Part shown: positions 1 to 9,036 of the stretch, one piece after another | Layout: each line of letters starts with the position of its first letter | Position numbering within the stretch: the first letter of the stretch is position 1 | Source of the DNA: Halospina sp040196175 | GTDB taxonomy: Bacteria > Pseudomonadota > Gammaproteobacteria > Pseudomonadales > Oleiphilaceae | NCBI RefSeq assembly: GCF_040196175.1 | Contig: NZ_JBEFNF010000001.1 | Span: 186,001-250,000 of the forward strand | Length of the DNA stretch: 64,000 nucleotides | Direction of reading: 5' to 3' | Made by a program: the position numbers and the translations under genes | The notes under the pieces: model-generated | The model's database searches: none | Seen by the model: only the letters and a program-made list of their open reading frames with translations | What the model was told of the DNA's origin: nothing

Positions 1-717
1 CTGGATCCGACCGTGCGCCGTGTGCACATTCCGGACGTAGGGCCGGTGGTGTTGGCGGATACAGTCGGGTTCATCCGGCATCTGCCGCATAAACTGGTGG
101 AGGCTTTCCGCGCGACGCTCGAGGAGACGGTTGAGGCATCGTTGCTGCTGCACGTGATCGACAACACCGATCCGACCCGCGATGACACCATTGAACAGGT
201 CAACACGGTACTGGCTGACATCGGTGCCGGTGAGGTCCCGGTGCTTCAGGTGTGCAACAAAATCGATCTCGTTCCCGGCGGCGAGCCGGGAATGGAGCGT
301 GATGAGAGCGGTCGCCCTGTACGTGTCTGGTTGTCGGCCCATACAGGAGCCGGCATGGAGGAGCTGCGTGATGCTGTTGCTGAGCGCCTGGCCGAGGACG
401 TGGTTCATCGTTATGTGAAGCTATCTCCCGCCGATGGATGGCTGCGGGCCCAGTTCTACCAGACAGGCTCAGTGGTAGCGGAACGTATGTCGGAAAGGGG
501 TGAGCCGGTTCTGGAAGTTCGGATGGAGTCCCGCGACTGGCACCAGCTGCTCGCCCGTGCCGGCATGAATGAAGACCAGATGGTGTGCTTGGAAAGCGGT
601 GACTGGATGGCTGCTCAAGTCTGTGACCTCCCCCGGTTGTCGCGGCCTGCCAGAACACCTACTATTTGCGTCTGTTATGCCCGGCAGCTTCCGGGCCACT
701 GCAGTGAACAACATTAG
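1..717 (+). CDS. hflX: GTPase HflX, C-terminal part (5' end outside window)
   Basis: HflX is a ribosome-associated GTPase that splits stalled or heat-damaged 70S ribosomes. The reading frame is open from base 1, so the gene starts before the window and the Walker A motif is missing. Visible G motifs are G3 (DTVGFI), G4 (NKID) and a G5-like SAHTG, followed by the usual HflX C-terminal domain ending near the RMESRDWHQLL segment. Beyond that the frame runs on for about 45 residues with several cysteines, longer than the E. coli protein as I know it. hflK begins 12 bases downstream, the classic hflX-hflK-hflC order. Family call is very secure; the authenticity of the last ~40 residues is not. Confidence 0.93.
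   Translation: MDPTVRRVHIPDVGPVVLADTVGFIRHLPHKLVEAFRATLEETVEASLLLHVIDNTDPTRDDTIEQVNTVLADIGAGEVPVLQVCNKIDLVPGGEPGMERDESGRPVRVWLSAHTGAGMEELRDAVAERLAEDVVHRYVKLSPADGWLRAQFYQTGSVVAERMSERGEPVLEVRMESRDWHQLLARAGMNEDQMVCLESGDWMAAQVCDLPRLSRPARTPTICVCYARQLPGHCSEQH
679..696 (+). repeat. Short GC hairpin at the 3' end of hflX
   Basis: A perfect 6-bp inverted repeat (GCCCGG / CCGGGC) with a 6-base loop lies inside the last codons of hflX, just before the hflK ribosome binding site. No T tract follows, so it is not a standard terminator. It may be chance, or a processing or attenuation structure between hflX and hflK. Confidence 0.3.
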
Positions 718-729
718 ACGGAGAACACT

Positions 730-1959
730 ATGGCCTGGAACGAACCGGGTGGAAACCGCAATAACGATCGTGACCCCTGGAGCTCGGGCAATCGCGGTGG
801 CAATGACCAGGGGCCTCCGGACCTGGACGAGGCACTCAAAAAGGGCCTCGACAAGCTGAACAAGCTCTTCGGGAATAAGGGCGGTTCCGGCGGTAGCGGT
901 GGTTCAGGAGGAGGGAGCAGCAGTAGTGGCGGTGGCTTCACCCTGATTCTGGCCGTCGTAGGTCTGCTTGTCTTCGGATTTCTGGCCTATCAGTCAGTCT
1001 ACATCGTTGATGAACGTGAAAACGGCGTGGTGCTGCGCTTCGGCGAGTATCACAAGACGACCATGCCGGGTCTGAACTTCAAGATTCCGCTGCTCGACGA
1101 TGTCCGCATGGTGACCGTGACCGATGTACGCTCGTTCAAGTCCACCGGGCACATGCTCACTGAAGACGAAAATATCGTGAGTGTGAACTTGGCCGTTCAG
1201 TATCGGGTGCAGGAGCCCAAAAACTTTGTGCTCAATGTGCGCGCCCCCAGCAGAACGCTGCGGTACGCCACAGACAGCGCCCTACGCCACGAAGTGGGCA
1301 GTTCCACGCTGCATGGTGTGCTCACCGAGCGCCGTGCGGAGTTGGGCCAGCTGGTTGAGAAACGCCTCCAGCGCTTTCTGGATACCTACACCGTAGGTAT
1401 GCAGATCCTGCGCGTTAACGTTGAGAGCACCCAGCCTCCGGACCCGGTTCAGGAGGCCTTCCGCGATGTTCAGCGTGCGCGTGAGGACATGCAGCGCTTT
1501 GTTGATCAGGCCGAGCAATACCGCAACCGCGTCGTTCCGGAAGCGCGCGGCCAGGCCCAGCGAGTACGCGAAGACGCAAAGGCTTATCGCTCCAAAGTAG
1601 TGGAAGCGGCTCAGGGTGATACCGCGCGTTTCCTGGATGTGCTTGATGTTTACGAGCAGTCTCCAGAGGTCACCTCGCGTCGGCTCTATATCGAAACCAT
1701 GCAGCAGGTTCTGACTGGGACCAGCAAGGTGGTGGTCGACGTCGAGCAGGGTAATAACCTGATGATGCTACCGCTGGATCAGATGATGAAGGGCGGTGCT
1801 AAGGCGATGGCGGATTCTTCCCCAGATGGGAGTGATTCCGGTGATGGTCAACACCAGGGTATTGGTTCCACCAAGAACCGCATCGATCGGATCAGCGATC
1901 AGGTGATCGACCGGATCCGCGACAAGCAGAACAGCAATTCCGGCCGGGAGAGGCGTTAA
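730..1959 (+). CDS. hflK: FtsH protease modulator HflK
   Basis: HflK is a SPFH/prohibitin-family inner-membrane protein that forms, with HflC, a large periplasmic cage around the FtsH protease. The 409-residue product has an Asn/Gly-rich cytoplasmic N-terminus, an unusually regular Gly/Ser linker (about residues 51-69), one transmembrane segment (about 70-88), then the SPFH domain starting at YIVDERENGVVLRFGEY and a long helical region (about 240-310). The start ATG follows a GGAG-type site (GACGGAGAACACT). hflC starts two bases after the stop, so the two are translated together. Confidence 0.97.
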   Translation: MAWNEPGGNRNNDRDPWSSGNRGGNDQGPPDLDEALKKGLDKLNKLFGNKGGSGGSGGSGGGSSSSGGGFTLILAVVGLLVFGFLAYQSVYIVDERENGVVLRFGEYHKTTMPGLNFKIPLLDDVRMVTVTDVRSFKSTGHMLTEDENIVSVNLAVQYRVQEPKNFVLNVRAPSRTLRYATDSALRHEVGSSTLHGVLTERRAELGQLVEKRLQRFLDTYTVGMQILRVNVESTQPPDPVQEAFRDVQRAREDMQRFVDQAEQYRNRVVPEARGQAQRVREDAKAYRSKVVEAAQGDTARFLDVLDVYEQSPEVTSRRLYIETMQQVLTGTSKVVVDVEQGNNLMMLPLDQMMKGGAKAMADSSPDGSDSGDGQHQGIGSTKNRIDRISDQVIDRIRDKQNSNSGRERR

Positions 1960-1961
1960 GC

Positions 1962-2837
1962 ATGAACACTAAGGGTATACTGGCGATCATAGCCGGTGTC
2001 GTGGTTCTTTACCTGGTGTCGGCAACCGTCTACATCGTTCCGGAAACGCACCGTGGTGTTGTCCTGCGCTTCGGTGAGCTGGTCAAAACAGGCGTGGAGC
2101 CCGGGCTGCATTTCAAGTTGCCCTGGGTTGAGACGGCGGAGGAATTTGATACACGGATTCTGACGCTCAACATAGAGACCCAGCGGTACTTGACGGTTGA
2201 GAAGAAGCCGCTGGATGTGGATTCCTATGTGACCTGGCAGATAACGGATGTGGCAGACTTCTATCGGGCTACTGGTGGCAGTGAGGTGCGCGCTGAAGGG
2301 CTTCTTGCCTCCCGGATTGAGAATGGGTTGAGGGACGAGTTCGGTGTGCGCAACATGACTGAGGTGGTTTCCGGTGCTCGTGATGAATTGATGGAGAAGA
2401 TCCAGCAAAGTGTGGATGAACTTACGCGCAAAGAGTTCGGCATCCGGGTTCAGGATATCCGGGTCAAGGGTATCGAGCTGCCTAATGAGGTCAGCGAGAC
2501 TGTCTACCAGCGGATGCGTACCGAGCGCCAGGCTGAGGCCCAGGAATACCGGTCGCGCGGGCGTGAAAAGGCCGAAGGGGTGCGTGCTGCGGCGGACCGT
2601 AAGGTAACTGTGCTTTTGGCCGAGGCAAACCGGGAAGCTCAGGAGCTCCGTGGCGAGGGTGACAGTGAGGCCGCAACCATCTATGCCAAGGCCTTTGGCC
2701 AGAACAAAGAGTTCTACGAGCTCTACCGGACGCTCGAGGCCTACCGAAGTACGTTCAGCAGTCCTCAGGATGTGTTCCTGATGGATTCCCAGAGCGACTT
2801 CATGAATATGCTGGATGGGCCCATGAAGGCGCAGTGA
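1962..2837 (+). CDS. hflC: FtsH protease modulator HflC
   Basis: Partner of HflK in the HflKC membrane complex that controls FtsH access to membrane substrates. The 291-residue protein has an N-terminal signal-anchor (about residues 5-23), then the SPFH domain beginning YIVPETHRGVVLRFGELV, and a charged helical stretch rich in E, R and A (about 180-240). Length is normal for the family. It is the last gene before a strong intrinsic terminator, so hflX-hflK-hflC looks like one transcription unit ending here. Confidence 0.97.
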   Translation: MNTKGILAIIAGVVVLYLVSATVYIVPETHRGVVLRFGELVKTGVEPGLHFKLPWVETAEEFDTRILTLNIETQRYLTVEKKPLDVDSYVTWQITDVADFYRATGGSEVRAEGLLASRIENGLRDEFGVRNMTEVVSGARDELMEKIQQSVDELTRKEFGIRVQDIRVKGIELPNEVSETVYQRMRTERQAEAQEYRSRGREKAEGVRAAADRKVTVLLAEANREAQELRGEGDSEAATIYAKAFGQNKEFYELYRTLEAYRSTFSSPQDVFLMDSQSDFMNMLDGPMKAQ

Positions 2838-2857
2838 GGCACGGGGATGCCTTTATT

Positions 2858-2884
2858 AACCGGAGCTTCGGCTCCGGTTTTTTT
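2858..2884 (+). terminator. Intrinsic terminator after hflC
   Basis: A perfect 9-bp stem (AACCGGAGC / GCTCCGGTT) with a TTCG tetraloop is followed by an uninterrupted run of T. It lies 20 bases after the hflC stop and is a textbook Rho-independent terminator. It separates the hfl genes from yjeT-hisZ-purA. Confidence 0.93.
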
Positions 2885-2945
2885 ATGCGCGCTATGGGCG
2901 TAGAATCTCGACTCTGTAATGAACCCGAACGGTGCCAGATATCTC

Positions 2946-3131
2946 ATGTGGCAGGATTTGCTGACAGCTCTGGGGCTGGTGCTCATCATTGAGGGTGTTG
3001 TGCCGTTTCTATATCCGCAGCGCTGGCAGCGCATGGTGGAAGTTCTGGCGCAGATGGCACCTACAAGCATGCGCTGGGCGGGCTTTTCCAGCATGCTGAT
3101 TGGCGTGATTATGCTCTATATTGTGCGCTAA
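2946..3131 (+). CDS. yjeT: Small membrane protein YjeT (DUF2065)
   Basis: A 61-residue protein of the DUF2065 family, which is conserved between hflC and hisZ/purA in many gammaproteobacteria; no biochemical role is established. It has two hydrophobic segments (about residues 3-20 and 43-60) separated by a basic, Trp-containing loop, so both ends probably lie on the same side of the inner membrane. The ATG at 2946 gives the conserved start MWQDLLTALGLVLIIEG; an in-frame ATG at 2919 would add nine residues that do not look conserved. Confidence 0.88.
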   Translation: MWQDLLTALGLVLIIEGVVPFLYPQRWQRMVEVLAQMAPTSMRWAGFSSMLIGVIMLYIVR

Positions 3132-3179
3132 CAGTGCCTGCCCAGTGATGCTGAATCAATAATCATGGATTCAAAGGTC

Positions 3180-4358
3180 ATGACTACGTCCGATCGATGG
3201 TTGCTGCCCGATGGGGTAGCCGATGTATTGCCGCCCCAGGCCCAGAAAGCGGAGACACTGCGCCGGGGGTTGATGGACACCTATAAGCGGTGGGGCTATG
3301 AGCTCATCATCCCACCAATGATCGAATACCTGCAGTCGCTGCTGACCGGAACCGGTAACGATCTGGATCTTCAAACCTTCAAGCTTACAGACCAGCTGAC
3401 CGGTCGCATGATGGGGGTGCGGGCCGACATGACCCCGCAGGCAGCGCGGATGGACGCACACAGTCTGCGCCGTCCGGGCGTTACGCGCCTGTGTTATGCC
3501 GGGCATGTGCTCAACGCCCGCCCGAGCAGTATGCTGGCCAGTCGCACTCCGCTTCAGGTTGGGTGTGAGCTTTTCGGAAGCCGGAGCAGCGCCGCCGACC
3601 AGGAAATCATTGATCTGATGCTGGAAACCCTGACCGCGGCCGGTGTTGAGACGGTCCATCTGGACATTGCCCACGTGGGCATCTTCCAGTGTCTGGCAGA
3701 ACAGGCGGCACTGGGGCGCGATCTGGAAGGGCGTGTATTTGATGCCCTGCGCCGGCGTTCCATTCCGGAACTGGATGAACTTCTGGGTAGTGCCGAACCT
3801 GGATCGGCGCGCGCCATGCTGCGCGAGCTTGGTCGGCTCTGTGGCGGCGAAGAGGTGCCGCAGGTGGCCCGGCAGCGCCTTGCAGGTGCATCCGCACCTG
3901 TGCTCGAGGCGATCGATCAGCTCGAGCAGACTGCGACCCGCGTGCGCCAGCGTCACCCCGGTGTCGCTGTGGGGTTCGACTTCAGTGAGCTGCGTGGGTA
4001 CAACTATCACACGGGGTTGGTCTTCGCCGCCTATACGCCGGGGCAGGAGGGCGCCGTGGCTCAGGGCGGACGCTATGACGCGGTAGGTGAAGATTTCGGT
4101 CGCGCCCGACCGGCGACCGGTTTCAGTGCCGATCTGAACCGCCTGCTGGAGGCAGGCAGCTACTCCTTCGGGGCCAGCAATGGTGCGATTCTCGCCCCGG
4201 GGGGCACTGACGCGACGCTGCGTCGGCGCATCAGTGAACTGCGCCAGAGTGACATCGTCATCCAGCAACTGGACGACGAAGCCACTGATCGGGTCCCGCC
4301 CGGCTGTGATCGCCAGCTGGTCTGGCGCAATGGCGACTGGCAGGTGGAGCCGCTGTAA
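3180..4358 (+). CDS. hisZ: ATP phosphoribosyltransferase regulatory subunit HisZ
   Basis: HisZ is a catalytically inactive histidyl-tRNA synthetase paralogue that complexes with short-form HisG for the first step of histidine synthesis. The protein shows the class II synthetase-like core (WLLPDGVADVLPP start, VRADMTPQAARMD, GFDFSELRGYNYHTGLVFAAY, QGGRYD) and lacks the anticodon-binding domain, as expected at about 392 residues. The ATG at 3180 gives the conserved MTTSDRWLLPDG start; an in-frame ATG at 3165 would add five residues. Its partner, a short-form HisG, is encoded at 62477-63148 in this same window. purA follows 54 bases downstream. Confidence 0.95.
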   Translation: MTTSDRWLLPDGVADVLPPQAQKAETLRRGLMDTYKRWGYELIIPPMIEYLQSLLTGTGNDLDLQTFKLTDQLTGRMMGVRADMTPQAARMDAHSLRRPGVTRLCYAGHVLNARPSSMLASRTPLQVGCELFGSRSSAADQEIIDLMLETLTAAGVETVHLDIAHVGIFQCLAEQAALGRDLEGRVFDALRRRSIPELDELLGSAEPGSARAMLRELGRLCGGEEVPQVARQRLAGASAPVLEAIDQLEQTATRVRQRHPGVAVGFDFSELRGYNYHTGLVFAAYTPGQEGAVAQGGRYDAVGEDFGRARPATGFSADLNRLLEAGSYSFGASNGAILAPGGTDATLRRRISELRQSDIVIQQLDDEATDRVPPGCDRQLVWRNGDWQVEPL

Positions 4359-4412
4359 CGACAGTGGCGCGAACATCAATCACGAGTTTCTGAACGGATC
4401 AGCGAGCCATTC

Positions 4413-5708
4413 ATGGGTAAGAACGTCGTAGTGCTGGGCACCCAGTGGGGTGACGAAGGCAAGGGCAAGATCGTGGATCTGCTCACCGAGCAGGTTTCAG
4501 CCGTTGCACGGTTTCAGGGCGGACACAACGCCGGCCATACACTGGTGATTGATGGTGAAACCACAGCGCTTCACCTGATCCCATCCGGGATCCTGCGCCA
4601 GCACATCACCTGCATGATCGGTAATGGTGTGGTGCTGGCGCTGGATGCCTTGCTCAAGGAAATCCAGAAGCTGGAGTCGCGGGGTGTGGATGTGCGCTCA
4701 CGGTTGCGGGTGAGTGAGGCCTGTCCGTTGATTCTGCCTACCCACGAGAGACTGGACCAGGCGCGAGAGCGTGCCCGTGGCAAGGACTGCATCGGTACCA
4801 CCGGCCGTGGTATTGGGCCTGCTTATGAGGATAAGGTCTCCCGTCAGGCTCTGCGCTTCGGGGATCTTGCCGATCCGGAGGTGTTCGAGCGCGGTCTGCG
4901 TCACCTGATGGGGTATCACAATTTTGTGCTCACCGAGTACTACGGTGAATCGCCGGTGGACGTGGACGCCACACTGGCTGACTTCCGTGGCTACTCCGAC
5001 GAACTGCTGCCCATGGCCGCGGATGTGACAGATATGCTCCATGATTTTCGCAAGCGCGGTGAGCATATCCTGTTCGAAGGCGCTCAGGGAGCGCTTCTGG
5101 ACATTGACCACGGCACCTATCCGTTCGTGACCTCCTCCAATACAACGGCTGGCGGAGCGGCCACCGGGACCGGCGTCGGACCCCAGTATCTGGACTACAT
5201 CATGGGCATCACCAAGGCCTATACCACGCGTGTGGGCTCTGGTCCCTTCCCGACTGAGCTGTTTAACGAGTGTGGTGATCACCTGGCGAGTCAGGGGCAT
5301 GAGTTCGGCACCACTACCGGGCGTGCGAGGCGTTGTGGCTGGTTTGATGCGGTAGCACTGCGCCATGCGATCCAGGTCAATAGCGTTTCCGGCATATGCC
5401 TGACCAAGCTGGATGTTCTGGATGGGCTCGAGGAGGTGAAAGTCTGTGTGGGGTATCTGACCGAGGAGGGGCGGGTTAGCCGTCCACCAATCCGCGGGGC
5501 TCAGTACGAGGCTATTGAGCCGGTTTACGAGACCCTGCCTGGCTGGTCCGAGAGCACCTCCGGTATCACGGCCATCGACCAGCTGCCGGAGAATGCCCGC
5601 AACTATATCCGTTTTCTGGAACAGCAGATCGAGGCGCCGATCGATGTGATCTCCACAGGCCCTGACCGGATCGAGACGGTGACCCTGCGCCATCCCTTCA
5701 ACGTCTGA
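4413..5708 (+). CDS. purA: Adenylosuccinate synthetase
   Basis: PurA joins IMP and aspartate using GTP to make adenylosuccinate, the first committed step to AMP. The 431-residue protein has the phosphate-binding loop GTQWGDEGKGK (residues 9-19, with catalytic Asp14), the GGHNAGHT motif with catalytic His42, GTTGRGIGPAYEDK, and the C-terminal base-recognition region STGPDR. Length is normal. The gene meets cmoB tail to tail with three bases between the stop codons. Confidence 0.98.
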   Translation: MGKNVVVLGTQWGDEGKGKIVDLLTEQVSAVARFQGGHNAGHTLVIDGETTALHLIPSGILRQHITCMIGNGVVLALDALLKEIQKLESRGVDVRSRLRVSEACPLILPTHERLDQARERARGKDCIGTTGRGIGPAYEDKVSRQALRFGDLADPEVFERGLRHLMGYHNFVLTEYYGESPVDVDATLADFRGYSDELLPMAADVTDMLHDFRKRGEHILFEGAQGALLDIDHGTYPFVTSSNTTAGGAATGTGVGPQYLDYIMGITKAYTTRVGSGPFPTELFNECGDHLASQGHEFGTTTGRARRCGWFDAVALRHAIQVNSVSGICLTKLDVLDGLEEVKVCVGYLTEEGRVSRPPIRGAQYEAIEPVYETLPGWSESTSGITAIDQLPENARNYIRFLEQQIEAPIDVISTGPDRIETVTLRHPFNV

Positions 5709-5711
5709 ATC

Positions 5712-6710
5712 TCAGGCCGGCTTACGGGCCACCAGGGTGGCCCGCCGGGGTGCTGGATAGCCTTCGATGGTCCGGTCAGGATCCTCCGCATCCAGAAAAT
5801 CAGGTAGTGACTGGAACTGCATCCAGTCCGTCGCACGCTGCTCCTCGGTGGTTGTCTGGGTAACGTCCACGCACTCAATCTGTATGTAGCCGGCTCGCTG
5901 CAGCCAGCGCTCAAGGGTGGGCACGCTGGGGATGAACCAGACGTTGCGCATGCGGGCGTAGCGATCCTCGGGCATCAGGGTTTCGCCCATCACGCCCGCA
6001 ATCACCAGTGTCTCCAGAACCAGCTCACCACCAGGTTTCAGAGTGCCTTTGAGTTCCAGCAGGTGGTCGATTGGCGAGCGCCGGTGGTAGAGCACGCCCA
6101 GTGACAGGGTGGTGTCGAACAGCTGCAGCTGGTGAGGCAGGTCTTCCAGCCGTTGGGGCAGAAGGTGGGCCGGCGGGTCGACCAGATAACGCCGGACTGC
6201 TTGGAACTGCATCAGAAACAGCGTGCCGGGGTCGACGCCCACTACCCGTCGAGCCCCGGCACCCAGGATGCGCCAGCAGTGGTAGCCGGAGCCGCAGCCT
6301 ACGTCCAGCACAGTGCGGTTCCGCAGATCGCTGAGGCCCGGACTGACGCGTTGCCACTTCCAATCCGAGCGCCACTCGGTGTCGATCTGGGTGCCAAAGA
6401 AATCAAAAGGGCCCTTGCGCCAGGGCATGAGACCACGCAGCCCCTGGTCCAGCTGTTCCTGCTGGGTGTCAGTTAAATTGTCAGCAGCCCTGAGGGTGAC
6501 CGTGGGTTGATCCAGCGCCGCCTCCGTGTCCGTCAGGCACGGCAGGTTTGTGAGTGCCGTGAGCCAGCGCGGCAGGTCACCATGGGGGTGAGTTTCGAAG
6601 ACGGTGCTCAGGCGCTGCTCCAGTTGTTCCCGCCACTGGTTACGCCCGCTGTCACAGAGCCAGTCCAGCAGATTCGCGTACTCGGCTCGCCAGTCAAAGC
6701 GGGTGTTCAT
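5712..6710 (-). CDS. cmoB: tRNA U34 carboxymethyltransferase CmoB
   Basis: CmoB transfers a carboxymethyl group from carboxy-S-adenosylmethionine to 5-hydroxyuridine at tRNA position 34, giving cmo5U for wobble decoding. The 332-residue protein has the characteristic N-terminal helical region, the MPWRKGPFDFFG segment (about 95-106), and a Rossmann methyltransferase core with LDVGCGSGY at 135-143. Its ATG overlaps the cmoA stop by four bases, so the pair is translationally coupled. Length and motifs fit the family well. Confidence 0.96.
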   Translation of the reverse strand: MNTRFDWRAEYANLLDWLCDSGRNQWREQLEQRLSTVFETHPHGDLPRWLTALTNLPCLTDTEAALDQPTVTLRAADNLTDTQQEQLDQGLRGLMPWRKGPFDFFGTQIDTEWRSDWKWQRVSPGLSDLRNRTVLDVGCGSGYHCWRILGAGARRVVGVDPGTLFLMQFQAVRRYLVDPPAHLLPQRLEDLPHQLQLFDTTLSLGVLYHRRSPIDHLLELKGTLKPGGELVLETLVIAGVMGETLMPEDRYARMRNVWFIPSVPTLERWLQRAGYIQIECVDVTQTTTEEQRATDWMQFQSLPDFLDAEDPDRTIEGYPAPRRATLVARKPA

Positions 6711-7474
6711 GGCGCCTCCTCCGGTGCAATCGCGATAATAGAGACAAAGTTGAGAGACTGATGCCAGAGCGTCACCTGCTCAAAGCCCGCGTTCTCAAGA
6801 CGTCGCCGGTGAGCGGCGACGGATTCGGGGACCAACACTTCTTCAAGGGCGTTACGCTTGCGGCTGATCTCCATCTCGGAATAGCCCTGGGCGCGTTTGA
6901 AATCCAGATGCAGGTCTTCCAGTAGCGCCTGTTCGGCGGGATCATCGAAGGCCACTTTTTCCGAAAGCACCAGGGCACCCCCGGGGGTTAGAGCCCGGCA
7001 CAGTCTTGAGAGCAGGACATCCCGGTCACCAGGGGGAAGAAACTGGAGCGTGAAGTTCAGGGCGACCACGCTGGCAGGCTGGTAGTCGATGGCGCGAATG
7101 TCCGCGCACTGAAGCGCCACTGGCAGTTGGCCGTCGTCCAGGGCGATGTAATGGCGGCAACGTTCGATCATTGAAGCGGCGTTGTCGACAGCCACGATGC
7201 GTGTTCTTTCAGCTCTGACGCTGTGGCGCATGGCCAGGCTGACAGCACCCAGCGAGCAGCCAAGATCATAGAGGGCCGTATCCGGGCGTGCGAAGCGTGC
7301 GGCAATAACGCCGATCATGGGCACGATGGTGGTGTAGCCGGGTACTGAGCGCCGGATCATGTCCGGAAAGACACGCGCCACCGCCTCATCAAAACGGAAG
7401 GGATCATCAGCGCCATTGGCGCCCGCATAGACAGCATCGGTTTCAGTATCGAAGCGAGCGGTTGGATCATTCAT
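6707..7474 (-). CDS. cmoA: Carboxy-S-adenosyl-L-methionine synthase CmoA
   Basis: CmoA makes carboxy-SAM from SAM and prephenate, the donor used by CmoB. The 255-residue protein starts with the family region FRFDEAVARVFPDMIRRSVP (residues 26-45) and carries the SAM loop YDLGCSLG (69-76), with Cys and Ser replacing the usual Gly pattern, as is typical of CmoA. It is the first gene of the cmoA-cmoB pair and ends in an ATGA overlap with cmoB. Confidence 0.95.
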   Translation of the reverse strand: MNDPTARFDTETDAVYAGANGADDPFRFDEAVARVFPDMIRRSVPGYTTIVPMIGVIAARFARPDTALYDLGCSLGAVSLAMRHSVRAERTRIVAVDNAASMIERCRHYIALDDGQLPVALQCADIRAIDYQPASVVALNFTLQFLPPGDRDVLLSRLCRALTPGGALVLSEKVAFDDPAEQALLEDLHLDFKRAQGYSEMEISRKRNALEEVLVPESVAAHRRRLENAGFEQVTLWHQSLNFVSIIAIAPEEAP

Positions 7475-7503
7475 TGTGCGGTTTCCGTTGCTGGTGTGCG
7501 CCG

Positions 7504-8499
7504 TCAGGGCCCAGGAGGCCGGACCGGTGGCTGCTGCAGGTTCGCCAGTTGCTCGCGCAGCATCAGAATGTGGTCAGCCCAAAACCGGTCCTGACCGAAC
7601 CAGGGGAAGTGCATGGGAAAAGTAGGATCGTCCCATCGCCAGGCCAGCCAGGCGGCCTGATTGATCAGTCGCATGGTACGCAGCGGTTCGATCAGGTGGC
7701 ACTCCGCCGGGTTAAACTCGTTGAACTGCTCGTAACCGTCAATCAGCTCGCCCAGCTGCCCGCGCTGTTCCTCGGAGTCGCCGCTCAGCATCAACCAGAT
7801 ATCCTGAATGGCCGGCCCCTGGCGGGCGTCGTCGAAGTCCACAAACAGTAACCGTTCTTCGCGATTCAGGATGTTGCCTAGGTGGCAATCTCCGTGGAGG
7901 CGTTGCAGGGTCACGGTGCCGGCTCGATCCTGGCAGGCCCTGATGGCGTCAAGCAGGTCCGGGATCAGGCTCTGGTAGGCCTCTCTCAGATCGTGCGGAA
8001 TAAAACCGGCTTGCAGCACATAACGATGCCCTTGCTCGATGATCCGCACGGGGTCAATGGTTGGGCGGTGCTGGAAGTCGGAGCGCGCGCCGACCTGGTG
8101 GATTCGGCCCAGCCACTGGCCAATGCGGAACAGGGTATCCGGCATGGTGATGTCCGGGGCCTGCCCACCGCGTTGGGGGTAGAGGGCCAGGGTGAAGCCA
8201 CCGTAGTTGGCAAGATAGCTGCCATCGGTCATCGGCAGGGCGCCGACCGCCGGGATCTCGGCAGCTTCCAGCTCGGCGACAAAGCCGTGCTCCTCTTCCA
8301 GTTGCGCTTGGGACCAGCGGCCGGGGCGATAGAACTTGGCGATCAGTGGCTGCCGATCTTCAATTCCGACCTGATAGACCCGGTTTTCATAGGAGTTGAG
8401 AGGGAAAAGGCGCCCATTGACCGGGTAGCCGCAGGCCTCAACGGCATCAAGAACCAGGTCAGGGGTGAGATACTGGTAGGGATGTGCCATTGTCTCCAT
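7504..8499 (-). CDS. srkA: Stress response kinase A (SrkA/YihE)
   Basis: A protein kinase of the choline-kinase-like fold, known in E. coli as YihE/SrkA, that phosphorylates Ser/Thr and protects against stress-induced cell death. The 331-residue protein shows the nucleotide-binding Lys in PLIAKFYRPGRW (about residue 55), the catalytic HGDCHLGN loop (202-209) and the metal-binding DFDD (221-224). An AGGTGG ribosome site lies six bases before the ATG at 8499. It starts three bases after the stop of the small membrane protein gene, so the two form an operon. Confidence 0.93.
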   Translation of the reverse strand: METMAHPYQYLTPDLVLDAVEACGYPVNGRLFPLNSYENRVYQVGIEDRQPLIAKFYRPGRWSQAQLEEEHGFVAELEAAEIPAVGALPMTDGSYLANYGGFTLALYPQRGGQAPDITMPDTLFRIGQWLGRIHQVGARSDFQHRPTIDPVRIIEQGHRYVLQAGFIPHDLREAYQSLIPDLLDAIRACQDRAGTVTLQRLHGDCHLGNILNREERLLFVDFDDARQGPAIQDIWLMLSGDSEEQRGQLGELIDGYEQFNEFNPAECHLIEPLRTMRLINQAAWLAWRWDDPTFPMHFPWFGQDRFWADHILMLREQLANLQQPPVRPPGP

Positions 8500-8502
8500 G
8501 GG

Positions 8503-8955
8503 TCAGCCACCTGCCGCGGGGTTCATGGGTGTTGCGCTGCCAGGGCCGCGGCGAGTCGCCATGTCATTGAGGTAGTACCAGTTCTCATCCAGCTCCCAGC
8601 GTACCCGCTGGATGCCTGGTGAGGTTGTAACGGTCTTGCTCGCCTGTGCCTGAAGGCGTGCGTATTCCTGTTCGGCGCGCAGGAGGTCAGGGCTGGTTGC
8701 CGGCGTCCGTTCCAGATCCGGAAAAAGTTCCCTCATCGCCAGGGCCGTATCGATACGGGTCGAGCGCAGTGTGCTCATGACGGCCGTATCCCCTTCTACG
8801 CGCAGTACGCGGAAGGGGTAGGGGTAGTCAGCCAGAGCGGACTGTTGGCGCAGCTTTTCATTGAGTTCCACCACGGTGAAGCCGCGCCAGCCCAGCCAGC
8901 TTACGAACAGGGCTGCAACGATCATGACCGCTATGAACTGGCGGATGTCTGACAT
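8503..8955 (-). CDS. Small membrane-anchored protein upstream of srkA
   Basis: I do not recognise this 150-residue protein. It has one N-terminal transmembrane segment (about residues 7-23, rich in V, A, W), then a mixed-charge soluble part that probably faces the periplasm. The start was placed at the ATG at 8955 because a strong GGGGGA ribosome site sits just before it and the hydrophobic anchor follows at once; a longer in-frame extension to 9195 would run antisense into the divergent flavoprotein gene. It is transcribed with srkA. Confidence 0.72.
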   Translation of the reverse strand: MSDIRQFIAVMIVAALFVSWLGWRGFTVVELNEKLRQQSALADYPYPFRVLRVEGDTAVMSTLRSTRIDTALAMRELFPDLERTPATSPDLLRAEQEYARLQAQASKTVTTSPGIQRVRWELDENWYYLNDMATRRGPGSATPMNPAAGG

Positions 8956-9036
8956 GCTTCCCCCGGAAAAATGATAGGGCCAACAGTATAACCGGTTGGG
9001 CGTTTTAATCAGAGCCCCTGATGGTATCCTTTGGCC

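Noticed and set aside
3171..4379. 402-residue minus-strand frame over hisZ
   Set aside because: Shadow of hisZ in a GC-rich region; no motifs, no ribosome site, and hisZ is unmistakable.
5726..5743. 8-bp perfect hairpin GGGCCACC / GGTGGCCC at the purA/cmoB junction
   Set aside because: It lies within the last codons of cmoB and has no T run, so I did not call it a terminator, though it could help end purA transcripts.
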